64,000 nucleotides of DNA from Micrococcus terreus (GTDB taxonomy: Bacteria > Actinomycetota > Actinomycetes > Actinomycetales > Micrococcaceae). Both the position numbers and the translations under genes were made by a program. This document shows, piece by piece, positions 1 through 8,448 of the stretch; position 1 is the stretch's first letter; the number at the start of each line of letters is the position of its first letter. The notes under the pieces are model-generated. The model was not told where the DNA came from. It searched no databases and saw nothing but the letters and a program-made list of their open reading frames with translations. The stretch lies in NCBI RefSeq assembly GCF_900116905.1, contig NZ_FPCG01000004.1:247862-311861 (forward strand), written 5' to 3'.

Positions 1-264
1 CGCTGATCCGTTCTGGATCCTGAGGCCGTTCTTGTCAGGAGGCACCTCCTTGGAGTTGAGTCTGGCGGTGTCGAAGTCCTCGAACAGGATGCACCACGCT
101 GAAACCTGACTTGCCTGCCCGGCCCGCTCTCGCGTCCGGCTGGCGGCGTCACGTCGGACTTCAACCTTCAGCAGCCGGTAAGAGATGATGCCGGCGATCA
201 CGGCAGCCACCAGCGCTGCAACCGCTGACAGAGCCATGATCCAGTCCGGAATATGGTCAGTCAT
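1..264 (-). CDS. membrane-anchored hypothetical protein, N-terminal part (runs off window)
   Basis: An open frame starts at an ATG (positions 264-262) behind a good ribosome binding site (AGAGGGGG about 4 bases upstream) and stays open to the window edge, giving 88 codons. The first 10 residues are followed by one hydrophobic segment (about residues 9-28, rich in Ala/Val/Ile), then a basic stretch (RRDAASRTRERAG). This fits a single N-terminal membrane anchor with the rest in the cytoplasm. I do not recognise the family and the C-terminus is missing. Confidence 0.6.
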   Translation of the reverse strand, partial: MTDHIPDWIMALSAVAALVAAVIAGIISYRLLKVEVRRDAASRTRERAGQASQVSAWCILFEDFDTARLNSKEVPPDKNGLRIQNGSA

Positions 265-370
265 GCTTCCCCCTCTGCAGTTGGCCTTCCGCCCCGACGT
301 CGAAAGGTCCGGTGTCCCACCTTTCCAACGGTCAGCACGAGTCTCTACCGACTTTCGTATGCACATGCAC

Positions 371-407
371 GGGACCCCTGCCAGGCGGTCAGCCGGACAG
401 GGGTCCC
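371..407. terminator. hairpin downstream of the POT transporter gene
   Basis: GGGACCCCTG (371-380) and CAGGGGTCCC (398-407) are perfect 10-base inverted repeats. They lie just past the stop of the transporter gene on the minus strand. No T-run follows, so it may be a GC-rich actinobacterial-type terminator. Confidence 0.5.
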
Positions 408-437
408 AATCGGTCTATGCGAGGTGCACTGAGGAGG

Positions 438-1970
438 TCAGTCCACACCCTTCATGGCGCGGTGGATCGGCTTGGAGATCAGCAGCATGACCACACCGAT
501 CCCGATCGTCACCGCACCCAGGATCCCGAAGTAGCTGGCCTCGGTCTCGCGGGAGTAGTAGCCGGCCAGGGACCCGGACAGCGCGGTGCCCAGTGCCACG
601 GAGAGGTTGTACAGGGCCACCATCATCACCGGGAACGCGGCCGGGGCCAGCTTGGTGGACAGGGACAGACCCACCGGGGACACCAGCAGCTCGCCCATGG
701 TGGCGGAGAACAGGACCAGGGCGATCCACATCACCGGCACGGACGGGGTGGAGACCATCGGCAGGAACAGCAGGAACGCCGCGCCCATCAGGATGATGCC
801 CAGGCCGAACTTCACCGGGGTGTTCGGCTGGCGCTTGCCCAGTTTCGTCCACAGCAGGGCGAACAGCGGAGCGAAGAGGATGATGTACACCGGGTTGATG
901 GACTGCACCCACGGGATCGGCATCTCCCAGCCGAAGATGTTCCGGTCCAGACGGGTGTCCGAGTAGATGGTCACCACGGTGAACTGCTGCTGGAACAGGG
1001 CGAAGAACGCCGCCGAACCAATGAACAGCGGGATGAACGCCCACACGCGGGAGCGCTCCAGGGAGTCCACCTTGGTGGAGGAGAGCAGCAGGATGAAGAT
1101 GCCTGCGGCGGCCACGGCGGAGAGGATGACCACGACGTCGGCCAGGTTGGCGGCGTTGACCACTCCCGTGAGCAGCAGCACGGCGACCACAGCCAGGGCT
1201 GCCACGGCGATGCCGATCCACGTGGGGTACTGGCTGCGCGGCAGGGGGTCGGGCACGACGTGGACGGACTCGGGCATGTTCTTGCGGGCGATCGTGTACT
1301 GGATCAGACCGATCGCCATGCCCACCGCTGCCAGGCCGAAGCCGAAGTGGAAGCCCCACTCCTTCTGCAGCCATCCGGTGAGCAGCGGGCCGAGCAGGCC
1401 GCCGATGTTCACGCCCATGTAGAAGATGGAGAAGCCGGCATCACGCCGCGGGTCCTCGCGGGTGTAGAGGTTGCCGACCAGGTTGGCCACGTTGGCCTTC
1501 AGTCCGCCCGAGCCCAGGGCCACCAGGACCAGGCCGATGATCAGGCCGGGAATGCCCGGGACCAGCGCCAGGCCGATGTGTCCGAGCATGATCAGCACGG
1601 CGGAGATGTACATGGTCCGCTCGGAGCCGATCAGCCGGTCGGAGATCCAGCCGCCGATGATGCAGAACACGTAGACCATGCCGCCGTAGGCGCCCACGAT
1701 CCCGGCGGCGACCGGCTCCGGGATGCCCAGGCCGCCCTCGGTGGTCTGGAAGTACATGTAGATGAGCAGGATGCCCTGCATGCCATAGAACGAGAACCGT
1801 TCCCACATCTCCACGTTGAACAGGCTCGCGAGCATGCGCGGCTGTCCCAGGAAGGTCTTGCCGCTCGGGTTCAGGTCACGCTCTCCGGGTTCGCGTGCAT
1901 CGCGCGGAGGTGTGGCCCCGGCACCGGAGACGGCTGCGGGCTCGATCGTGGGCGGTTCTTGACGATTCAC
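438..1970 (-). CDS. POT/PTR-family proton-dependent oligopeptide transporter
   Basis: The 510-residue product fits the proton-dependent oligopeptide (di/tripeptide) transporter family of the major facilitator superfamily. Visible family features are FNVEMWERFSFYGMQG in the first helix region, GGWISDRLIG after helix 2, and ALGSGGLKANVANLVG, followed by FYMGVNIGGLLGPLLTGW. About twelve or more hydrophobic segments cover the protein. The open frame extends upstream to 2534, but the GTG at 1970 has a strong ribosome binding site (AGAGGAGG, 9 bases upstream), and everything before it is low-complexity shadow coding opposite the DUF488 gene. It is transcribed divergently from the DUF488 gene. Substrate preference cannot be read from sequence. 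Confidence 0.88.
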   Translation of the reverse strand: MNRQEPPTIEPAAVSGAGATPPRDAREPGERDLNPSGKTFLGQPRMLASLFNVEMWERFSFYGMQGILLIYMYFQTTEGGLGIPEPVAAGIVGAYGGMVYVFCIIGGWISDRLIGSERTMYISAVLIMLGHIGLALVPGIPGLIIGLVLVALGSGGLKANVANLVGNLYTREDPRRDAGFSIFYMGVNIGGLLGPLLTGWLQKEWGFHFGFGLAAVGMAIGLIQYTIARKNMPESVHVVPDPLPRSQYPTWIGIAVAALAVVAVLLLTGVVNAANLADVVVILSAVAAAGIFILLLSSTKVDSLERSRVWAFIPLFIGSAAFFALFQQQFTVVTIYSDTRLDRNIFGWEMPIPWVQSINPVYIILFAPLFALLWTKLGKRQPNTPVKFGLGIILMGAAFLLFLPMVSTPSVPVMWIALVLFSATMGELLVSPVGLSLSTKLAPAAFPVMMVALYNLSVALGTALSGSLAGYYSRETEASYFGILGAVTIGIGVVMLLISKPIHRAMKGVD

Positions 1971-2090
1971 CCGCAGTACCCTCCTCTTCCGCCCGATGAA
2001 ATGCAAATCACAGTGGAGAGAATGTGAAAACCAACACATATTCCTGGGGGTTCCCTGGACGCGCGGGGTCCGGCGGACGACGATGAGAAG

Positions 2091-2627
2091 ATGTCCCATC
2101 CCTTCTTCACGGTCGGCCATTCCACCCGCACGCTGGAGGAGTTCGTCCAGCTGCTGGATTCCGCGCAGGTCGAGCTGGTCGTGGATGTGCGTCGACTTCC
2201 CGGGTCGAACCGCCATCCGCAGTTCAACCAGGATGCCCTGGAGCAGTCCCTGCCCCAGCACGGCATCTCCTACCGCCGCGCGGAGGCCCTCGGTGGACGC
2301 CGGAGCCGCGATCGCTCCGTTCCGGACGAGGTCAACGGCTTCTGGGAGAACCGCAGCTTCCACAACTACGCGGACTACGCGCTCTCTACCCCCTTCGCCG
2401 GCGGGCTCAAGGAGCTGATCGGCTGGGGCGCCCGGACGCGCCTGGCGGTGATGTGCTCGGAGGCCGTGTGGTGGCGGTGCCACCGGCGGATCATCGCCGA
2501 TCATCTGGTGGCCCGCGGCCACGAGGTGCTGCACCTGATGGAGGCCGGCACGACCGTCCCCGCTGAACTCACCTCCGGTGCGGTGGCGGATCCCGACGAC
2601 GGCCAGGTCACCTATCCGGCCCAGTGA
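2091..2627 (+). CDS. DUF488 family protein
   Basis: This 178-residue protein belongs to the DUF488 family. It shows the typical opening FFTVGHSTRTLEEFVQLL, then VVDVRRLPGSNRHPQFN, the aromatic NRSFHNYADYA region, and the cysteine-containing LAVMCSEAVWWRCHRRIIADHL near the C-terminus. The biochemical role of the family is not established; members are small cytosolic proteins. It is divergent from the peptide transporter, and the next gene on the same strand begins about 35 bases after its stop with its own promoter. Confidence 0.85.
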   Translation: MSHPFFTVGHSTRTLEEFVQLLDSAQVELVVDVRRLPGSNRHPQFNQDALEQSLPQHGISYRRAEALGGRRSRDRSVPDEVNGFWENRSFHNYADYALSTPFAGGLKELIGWGARTRLAVMCSEAVWWRCHRRIIADHLVARGHEVLHLMEAGTTVPAELTSGAVADPDDGQVTYPAQ

Positions 2628-2629
2628 GG

Positions 2630-2663
2630 CTGACGCTCAGCGCGTCCTTCTACAATGGTCGCC
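2630..2663 (+). promoter_or_regulatory. leaderless promoter for the HTH regulator
   Basis: TACAAT at 2651-2656 is a near-consensus -10 box, and the GTG at 2664 begins 8 bases after its last base, so transcription would start at the start codon. A weak -35 (CTGACG, 2630-2635) lies 15 bases upstream of the -10. The ATG at 2655 falls inside the -10 box and would not be transcribed from this promoter. Confidence 0.5.
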
Positions 2664-3401
2664 GTGCCGCGCCGAGTGGAGGACTACCGAGGACTGACGC
2701 AGCGCAGCCGGGTGCTGCTGCTGCATGCGATCCAGCGCGCCCCAGGTCGGCGGCTCCAGGAGCTGGCCGCAGAGACCGGCCTGCCGGTCAACACCGCACG
2801 TGACCACCTGCGCGTGCTGGAGGACGAGGGGCTGATCGTCAGTGCCCCGGTGGAGACCGGCCGGCGCGGTCGCCCTCCCCTGGGCTGGTCGCCCGTGCGT
2901 CAGGCCGAGCACAGTCCTGCGGCTGAGCGGCGGGTGAGGGACGCCCGGGCACGGGGTGAGATCCTGCGCGGACTGGAGCCGGACCTGGACCACAGCCACA
3001 CGCTGGGGGTGGAGGCCGTCCACCAGCTGGACGCCCTCTACGACCATCTCGAGGATGCCGGCATGGAGCCGCACGTCGACGAACAGGACTTGACCGTCGG
3101 GCTGCGCCCCTGCATCTATGAGGCGCTGATGGACTCAGACGAACCCGAGGTCTGCTCGGTCCACGCCCGCCTGGTGCAGGCACAGCTGGATCAGGCCGGC
3201 GGGCCCCTGGAGCTGCGTCGGCTCCACCCCTTCGTCGGGCGCGAGCGTTGCCTGCTGGTGCTGGGGCGGAGAGGCGAGGCTGCCCGCGTGACCCGGCCGG
3301 CCGGCGTCGACCCTTCAGCACAGGACAGCGAGCTGGGAGCGGAGGCGGTGCAGGCCTACCGCGCCCAGCTCGCAAGAACCGGAGAGGACGGGGTCAGCTG
3401 A
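2664..3401 (+). CDS. winged-HTH transcriptional regulator with C-terminal cysteines, paired with hmp
   Basis: A winged helix-turn-helix domain fills about residues 8-75 (GRRLQELAAETGLPVNTARDHLRVLEDEG, wing GRRGRPPL). The C-terminal part has C150, C164, H167 and C196, a spacing reminiscent of the Fe-S-binding region of SufR-type regulators (three or four Cys; SufR itself has four). I infer a metal or Fe-S/NO-sensing repressor because the gene ends 9 bases from the convergent stop of hmp. Start chosen at GTG 2664 because TACAAT forms a -10 just before it; the alternative ATG at 2655 adds three residues. What ligand it binds is unproven. Confidence 0.75.
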   Translation: MPRRVEDYRGLTQRSRVLLLHAIQRAPGRRLQELAAETGLPVNTARDHLRVLEDEGLIVSAPVETGRRGRPPLGWSPVRQAEHSPAAERRVRDARARGEILRGLEPDLDHSHTLGVEAVHQLDALYDHLEDAGMEPHVDEQDLTVGLRPCIYEALMDSDEPEVCSVHARLVQAQLDQAGGPLELRRLHPFVGRERCLLVLGRRGEAARVTRPAGVDPSAQDSELGAEAVQAYRAQLARTGEDGVS

Positions 3402-3410
3402 CCCCACCGA

Positions 3411-4625
3411 TCACACCGGCTGCTGGGCCCACAGGTCCGGACCGAACACCTCGTAGTGGATGTTCTCGCTGGGCACGCCCTGCCTGATCAGGGACGTGCG
3501 GGCGGCCTGCATGAACGGCAGGGAGCCGCACATGAACACCTGGGCCTCCTGTGGCAGCTCCACATCCACCAGGTCCATGAAACCGGACCTGGCCGGGTGC
3601 AGGGTCGGTGCGGTCTCGGCGTCCTTCTCATACCAGTTCTGGGCCTTGGCGTCGGACATGGACAGGACCTGGCGGCGCAGGCTCTGGTACAGGGCGTGGT
3701 CCGCGTGGGACTTGTCCGCGTGGAACAGGCGCACGGTGCGGTCCGGCTGGCGCCGGGAGACATCCTCCACGATGGCCGCCACCGGAGTGATGCCGATCCC
3801 GGCCGAGACCAGCACCAGCGGGGTGTCGCCGTCGTCCAGGACCACATCACCGGCGGGCTGGGAGACATCCAGCACGGTGCCGGGTTGGGCGTTCTCATGC
3901 AGCCAACCGGAGACCTGACCGTCCGGATTGCCGTCCACCCCGATGACCTTCTTGATGGTCACGCGCAGCGTGTTCCCGCCCGGGCCGGAGGAGATGGTGT
4001 ACTGGCGCGGCTGACGGATGCCCTCGGGCAGGTCCACGGCGATGGCCACGTACTGACCGGTGCGGTGCTCGGGGACCTGCCCGGAGACCGGTGCCAGCAG
4101 CAGGGAGAAGACGTGGTCGGACTCCTCGAACCGCTCCACCACGCGGTACTGACGCCAGGGCTGCTCGGGATCGGTCCCGGCTGAGGCGTAGAGCTTGGCC
4201 TCCTCCGCGATCAGTGCGGTGGCGAAGAGCCAGTACACCTCGTCCCAGGCGGCGGCGATCTCCGGGGTGATGGCGTCTCCCAGGACCTTCTTGACGGCGC
4301 CCAGCAGGTAGCGGCCCACGATCAGGTACTCGGGTGCCTTGATGCCCAAGGAGACGTGCTTGTGGGCGATGCGCTGCATCACCGGGGTGAAGTCCGGAGC
4401 GTCAGGGTCGATCAGGTGCACGGCGAAGGCCACTACGGAGGCTGCCAGGGCCTTGGGCTGCTCGCCGATGGCCTGGTTGGCCCGGTTGAAGACGTTGAGC
4501 AGTTCGGGGTGAGCCTCGAACATGTCCGGGTAGAACACCTTGGTGATCTCTTCGGCATGCTCGGCGACCACGCCAGCGGTCTGGGCGACGATCGCCTCAT
4601 GGTCAGGGGAGAGTTTCAACGACAT
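3411..4625 (-). CDS. hmp: flavohemoprotein, nitric oxide dioxygenase
   Basis: The 404-residue product has the full flavohemoglobin layout. Residues 1-135 form the globin domain (SLKLSPDHEAIVAQTAGVV..., proximal His in AHKHVSLGIK). About 150-255 form the FAD domain (RQYTISSGPGG), and about 260-400 the NAD(P)H domain (SAGIGITPVAAIVE, FMCGSLPFMQ, YEVFGPDLW). These enzymes convert NO plus O2 to nitrate in the cytosol using NAD(P)H. The ATG has an AGGAG ribosome binding site. It is convergent with the Cys-containing HTH regulator, and two dyads lie 75-115 bases upstream of its start. Confidence 0.95.
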   Translation of the reverse strand: MSLKLSPDHEAIVAQTAGVVAEHAEEITKVFYPDMFEAHPELLNVFNRANQAIGEQPKALAASVVAFAVHLIDPDAPDFTPVMQRIAHKHVSLGIKAPEYLIVGRYLLGAVKKVLGDAITPEIAAAWDEVYWLFATALIAEEAKLYASAGTDPEQPWRQYRVVERFEESDHVFSLLLAPVSGQVPEHRTGQYVAIAVDLPEGIRQPRQYTISSGPGGNTLRVTIKKVIGVDGNPDGQVSGWLHENAQPGTVLDVSQPAGDVVLDDGDTPLVLVSAGIGITPVAAIVEDVSRRQPDRTVRLFHADKSHADHALYQSLRRQVLSMSDAKAQNWYEKDAETAPTLHPARSGFMDLVDVELPQEAQVFMCGSLPFMQAARTSLIRQGVPSENIHYEVFGPDLWAQQPV

Positions 4626-4701
4626 GGGTGCTCCTGGGTGGGTCGCTCATTGCGGGGACACCCCGATCATGTCCCTGGCCGTCCCGGATGTACACCCCTG
4701 T

Positions 4702-4739
4702 TCACCGTGTTTATTCGGTGATCTGCATCCGCCCAGATC
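4702..4739 (-). promoter_or_regulatory. overlapping dyads upstream of hmp (candidate operators)
   Basis: Read on the plus strand, TCACCG (4702-4707) and CGGTGA (4716-4721) form a perfect inverted repeat with an 8-base spacer. It overlaps a second one, GATCT (4720-4724) and AGATC (4735-4739). Both lie in the 176-base gap before hmp. They are plausible binding sites for the regulator whose gene is convergent with hmp; binding is inferred. Confidence 0.45.
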
Positions 4740-4745
4740 ATACGA

Positions 4746-4779
4746 GCGTGCCCGCCCCCGGTGGTGGGGACGGGCACGC
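4746..4779. terminator. hairpin terminator after the DUF4190 gene
   Basis: GCGTGCCCG (4746-4754) pairs perfectly with CGGGCACGC (4771-4779). The hairpin lies 22 bases past the stop of the minus-strand DUF4190 gene and before the hmp operators, so it probably separates the two transcripts. No T-run is present. Confidence 0.5.
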
Positions 4780-4801
4780 CTGGCATGGTGGCTCTGCTGG
4801 A

Positions 4802-5503
4802 TCAGCGGGTCGGCGCTGAGCAGGCTGCCAGGCTGGTGCCGGTCTCCTCCGCAACGGTCTCTCCGTTGACGCGGATCTCGCAGCCCAGCTGCTGTTCCCC
4901 GGCCGTGGCATCACCGGTGACGGTGACCGAGAGCAGGTTGAACCCGGTCACGGTGGTCTCCTCGTTCCACTCCCCCGTGATGGACTCCGTGGAGGAGCCG
5001 CCAGCGCTTCCGTAGCTCACCTGCGCCTCGCCCTGGTCGACGGTGGCGATGTACTCCACCGAGAACTCCTGGCCTTCAGTCCGCTGGATCTCCTCCTCCA
5101 CCAGCCCCACGAAGGCAGCCGTGGCGATCAGCACGATCACCGATCCGATGATGGCCAGAGCACCCAGGACGATGCCGGCGATCGACATGCCCTTGCCGGC
5201 GAACTTCTTGCGCAGCCCCAGGATGCCCAGGATGACGGCGATGACGCCCAGCACGATGGCCCCGATGTTGATGACAGGGATCCAGGCGAGCAGCAGGGCG
5301 ATGATGCCCACCACCAGTGCCGCCACCCCGAAGCCGTTCCCCGGCCGTTGCGGGGGCTGGCCGTATCCGCCCTGGGGGTAGCCGCCCGGAGCATACCCCT
5401 GCTGGTGATACCCCTGCGGGGCCTGTCCTCGAGGGTCCTGTCCGTGCGTCTGTCCGTAGGGATTGTTCGCGGTCTCGTTCGGACCGGGCGCCTGGTGGCT
5501 CAT
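4802..5503 (-). CDS. DUF4190 membrane protein with MmpS-like extracytoplasmic domain
   Basis: The 233-residue protein begins with a Gly/Gln/Tyr/Pro-rich disordered tail (about residues 1-55, repeated QGGY/PGGY units). Two or three membrane helices of DUF4190 type follow (about 57-135, ALVVGIIALLLAWIPVINIGAIVLG and MSIAGIVLGALAIIGSV). The C-terminal 90 residues look like an MmpS-type beta domain (VEYIATVDQGEAQVSYG, LGCEIRVNGETVAEE, final CSAP). No enzymatic role is suggested; an envelope protein is likely. The start is an ATG with an AGGAG-like site about 8 bases upstream. Confidence 0.75.
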   Translation of the reverse strand: MSHQAPGPNETANNPYGQTHGQDPRGQAPQGYHQQGYAPGGYPQGGYGQPPQRPGNGFGVAALVVGIIALLLAWIPVINIGAIVLGVIAVILGILGLRKKFAGKGMSIAGIVLGALAIIGSVIVLIATAAFVGLVEEEIQRTEGQEFSVEYIATVDQGEAQVSYGSAGGSSTESITGEWNEETTVTGFNLLSVTVTGDATAGEQQLGCEIRVNGETVAEETGTSLAACSAPTR

Positions 5504-5674
5504 CTGGGTTCTCCTCGTCGGTGGTCAGCAGGAGCGAACCGTGAACTCACGCGATTCCAACCCCTTCTGCGCAGAACACTAGGTCATCGAGCCCCTGCTA
5601 TGGCTCTTCCAGGTCAAGGGGTCTGCTGTGACGCACATCACCACTCGGGGATGGGTGGCGATCATCATCAGCGG

Positions 5675-5695
5675 CAGTTCAGTCGCTCTGAACTG
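5675..5695 (+). promoter_or_regulatory. dyad just upstream of the wall-hydrolase start
   Basis: CAGTTCAG (5675-5682) and CTGAACTG (5688-5695) are a perfect 8-base inverted repeat with a TCGCT spacer, ending 14 bases before the ATG at 5710. It could be an operator or an mRNA hairpin near the ribosome binding site. Confidence 0.4.
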
Positions 5696-5709
5696 AAACG
5701 GGAATTCTC

Positions 5710-6774
5710 ATGACCATTCGATCCACCCTGCGCAGACGCATCGCGGCGGCCTCAGCCACCACGTTGCTCACCATCACCGGGGCCGGCCTACTCGGCATTC
5801 CGGCCGCCCACGCCGCAGCCACCGGCTACACCACGGCATCCGTCACGGTCAGATCCGGGACCAACACCAGCACCACCGCATTGACCACCATTCCGGCAGG
5901 TGTGGCCGTCTCGGTGCAGTGTCAGACGGCCGGTCAGACCATCAACGGCACCTATTCGACCCACTATTGGGGCAAGGTCACCTACGGCGGCAAGACCGGT
6001 TACGTCTCCCGCGCCTATATCCGGGTACCGGACGCCACCGGACTGGGTGCGTGCAGCACCAGCACTCCCGTCCCGACCACCGGGGTCACCGGATACGCCA
6101 CCGCGTCACTGACAGTGCGGTCCGGCACCAACACCGGCACCACCGCGCTGGCCACCATTCCCTCCGGCGCCGCGATCACCGTCCAATGCCAGACTCCGGG
6201 TCAGACCGTCAACGGCACCTACTCCACCCACTACTGGGGCAAGGTCACGTACGGTGGCAGGACCGGCTACGTCTCCCGCGCCTATGTGCGGATCCCCGAC
6301 GCCACGGGGCTGAAGGAATGCACCACCAGCGCTCCTGCGCCGGACATCAGCGCCGCCCGGCAGCGCGTCCTGGACCGCGGCATGAACTGGGTGAACCGGC
6401 GCATCCCCTACTCGATGTACAACTACACCGCCGGACCGGATGCTGATGGCTACCGCTGGCGCACCGACTGCTCCGGCATGATCGCCATGGCCTACAACCT
6501 GCGCGATCAGAGCTACTACACCGGGAATCTGACGAGCAAGTTCTACCCGATCGCCAAGAGCAGCCTGCAGCGAGGGGACATCATCGGCAACCTCGGCGAT
6601 CCGGCCAGCGCCGGTGCCGCCGGCCACGTAGTCATCTTCAACGGCTGGACGGACAGCACCAAGACGCGGTTCCGCACCATCGAGCAGACCGGCGGCATCG
6701 GTGCCACTCAGCTCACCCGCACGTGGGGCGACTCGTTCTGGAACAAGCAGGGCTACCGTTTCCGGGGCTGGTGA
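5710..6774 (+). CDS. secreted SH3-domain peptidoglycan hydrolase-like protein (NlpC/P60/CHAP type)
   Basis: A 354-residue exported protein. Residues 1-36 form a signal peptide (basic start, hydrophobic core, AHAA cleavage region). Two SH3b-type repeats follow at about 38-110 and 127-200, nearly identical to each other (ASVTVRSGTNT.../ASLTVRSGTNT..., STHYWGKVTYGG twice). The C-terminal 145 residues carry a cysteine-peptidase-like core with RTDCSGM (C254) and AAGHVVIFNGW (H306), as in NlpC/P60 or CHAP amidase/endopeptidase domains. It probably binds and cuts or remodels peptidoglycan. The catalytic assignment is from motifs only. A dyad lies just upstream of its start. Confidence 0.85.
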   Translation: MTIRSTLRRRIAAASATTLLTITGAGLLGIPAAHAAATGYTTASVTVRSGTNTSTTALTTIPAGVAVSVQCQTAGQTINGTYSTHYWGKVTYGGKTGYVSRAYIRVPDATGLGACSTSTPVPTTGVTGYATASLTVRSGTNTGTTALATIPSGAAITVQCQTPGQTVNGTYSTHYWGKVTYGGRTGYVSRAYVRIPDATGLKECTTSAPAPDISAARQRVLDRGMNWVNRRIPYSMYNYTAGPDADGYRWRTDCSGMIAMAYNLRDQSYYTGNLTSKFYPIAKSSLQRGDIIGNLGDPASAGAAGHVVIFNGWTDSTKTRFRTIEQTGGIGATQLTRTWGDSFWNKQGYRFRGW

Positions 6775-6782
6775 TCCGTGGC

Positions 6783-6813
6783 GGCATCCACCTGGTCAGT
6801 CCAGGTGGATGCC
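6783..6813. terminator. bidirectional hairpin between convergent genes
   Basis: GGCATCCACCTGG (6783-6795) and CCAGGTGGATGCC (6801-6813) are a perfect 13-base inverted repeat with a 5-base loop. The loop contains the TGA stop of the minus-strand AbgT gene (6796-6798), and the hairpin begins 9 bases after the stop of the wall hydrolase. Confidence 0.7.
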
Positions 6814-8448
6814 GTTGCCCGGCCCGATCGGCAGGTCGAAGGCGTAGAAGACTCCCAGCGTCACCGTCCAGACGATGAAGAACACGATGGTGAAGGGAAG
6901 CAGTCGTGAGATCAGGGTGCCCAGACCCGCCGCCGGCTCGTAGCGACGCACCATGCCCAGCAAGACGATCAGATACGGGTTCAACGGCGTGATGATCTGG
7001 GTCGAGGAGTCACCGATCCGGAACGCCGCCTGGACGAAGGCCGGCTCAAAGCCGATCAGAGCGAACATCGGCACGAACACGGCTGCCATCAGTCCCCACA
7101 TGGAGGTGCCGGACGTGATGATCAGGTTCACGCCCGCGCAGAGCAGGATGAACAGCAGGATCACCACAGGACCGGTCAGCCCGATGCTCTCCAGCCCCTC
7201 GGCACCCTTCACCGCTGCCACAGTGCCCAGGTTGGACCAGGTGAACAGCGCCAGGAACTGTGCCAGCACAAAGGCCAGCACCAGGAAGGTGAGCATCGTT
7301 TTCAGTCCCTCGCCCATCAGACGTCCGACGTCACCCCCGGACTGGATGGTCCCGGCGACCTTGCCGTAGACGATGCCGGTGAGCAGGAAGAACGCCACGA
7401 TCAGGAACACGATGGAGCTCATGAAGGGCGAGCGGGGCAGGAACGCCCCCTCCTCGTTCCGCCAGGCCGAGCCAGCAGGCAGCACGGCGACCAGGACCAG
7501 AGCCAGGAACACCGCTCCGGCGATCATCGCCCACCGGACCGCACGGCGTTGCTGAGGCGTGACCTCCACATCCACGTCCTGCTGCTCGTCGGTGGTCTTT
7601 CCACCCGGCGAGGCACCGCTCGGGGCGGGCTGGTCACCCGAGGTGACGAAGCCGTCGTCGGGAAGGTCTGTGGTGTCCACCCGCGTGCGGGAGACACCCA
7701 TGCGCTCCAGGCGGGGCTCCAGGACGCGGTCGATCAGCAGGCCGGTGGCCAGGATGATGACCAGCGACGAGGCGATGTTGATCCAGTAGTTGGAGACGAT
7801 GGTGACCGGGTCGATGGCCAGGTCCGAGGGCAGCGCTCCGATGACACTGGTGGTGATGCCGGCGAAGTTGCCGTCGATCGGGGACGGCAGCAGGTTGGTG
7901 GAGAAGGCGGCGCCAGCGGCTGCGAATCCACCCAGCAGGCCGGCCATGGGGTGACGTCCCGCAGCGGCGAAGACCAGCGCAGCCAGAGGAGGAATGACGA
8001 CGAATGCGGTGTCGCTCATCAAGTTGCCCATCACGCCCACGAAGGCCACCGCGTAGGGCAGCAGCCAGCGCGGAGCCGAGCCGAACATCATCCGGATGGA
8101 GGTGCCGAGCAGACCGGATCCCTCGGCCACGCCAACCGCCAGGATGATGGGCAACACGTTGACCAGCGGCGGGAAGCCGATGTAGTTCTCCCCCAGCGTG
8201 GTGGTGAACCAGGACAGGCCCTCACCACTGAAGAACGGTTTGACCGTGACCGGGCCCTCCTCCGAACCTGGCACGGTGACCGTGGTGCCCAGGGCACCGA
8301 AGACGGTGGAGAGCACCGCGACGATCAGGAAGAGTCCGGTGAAGAGGATCAGGGGATCCGGCAGGCGGTTGCCCCACTTCTCGACGCCGCCGAGCAGGCG
8401 GTCCCCGAGGCTGCGGGACGTGGGGGTGCCGGTGGGGAGGGAGGACAA
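6796..8448 (-). CDS. AbgT-family transporter (p-aminobenzoyl-glutamate type)
   Basis: The 550-residue membrane protein matches the AbgT family: opening GGVEKWGNRLPDPLILF, then the GVMGNLMSDTAFVVIPPLAALVF region, FAAAGAAFSTNLLPSPID, and the C-terminal SGTSMWGLMAAVFVPMF and IGDSSTQIITPLNPYLIV motifs. Members transport p-aminobenzoyl-glutamate or act as sulfonamide/PABA exporters. A cytoplasmic acidic loop lies at about residues 255-300. The start is a TTG at 8448 with AGAGG six bases upstream; no better ATG lies near. Its stop lies in the loop of the intergenic hairpin. Substrate is not readable from sequence. Confidence 0.88.
   Translation of the reverse strand: MSSLPTGTPTSRSLGDRLLGGVEKWGNRLPDPLILFTGLFLIVAVLSTVFGALGTTVTVPGSEEGPVTVKPFFSGEGLSWFTTTLGENYIGFPPLVNVLPIILAVGVAEGSGLLGTSIRMMFGSAPRWLLPYAVAFVGVMGNLMSDTAFVVIPPLAALVFAAAGRHPMAGLLGGFAAAGAAFSTNLLPSPIDGNFAGITTSVIGALPSDLAIDPVTIVSNYWINIASSLVIILATGLLIDRVLEPRLERMGVSRTRVDTTDLPDDGFVTSGDQPAPSGASPGGKTTDEQQDVDVEVTPQQRRAVRWAMIAGAVFLALVLVAVLPAGSAWRNEEGAFLPRSPFMSSIVFLIVAFFLLTGIVYGKVAGTIQSGGDVGRLMGEGLKTMLTFLVLAFVLAQFLALFTWSNLGTVAAVKGAEGLESIGLTGPVVILLFILLCAGVNLIITSGTSMWGLMAAVFVPMFALIGFEPAFVQAAFRIGDSSTQIITPLNPYLIVLLGMVRRYEPAAGLGTLISRLLPFTIVFFIVWTVTLGVFYAFDLPIGPGNGIHLD

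Noticed and set aside
312..2027. 571-codon open frame antisense to the POT transporter
   Set aside because: The sequence is low-complexity His/Gln/Gly/Asp-rich shadow coding opposite a clear membrane transporter; such frames are common in high-GC DNA.
5560..5709. Possible cyclic di-AMP riboswitch upstream of the wall-hydrolase gene
   Set aside because: Such riboswitches often precede NlpC/P60 genes in actinobacteria, but the conserved core elements were not found here; only a short dyad is visible.
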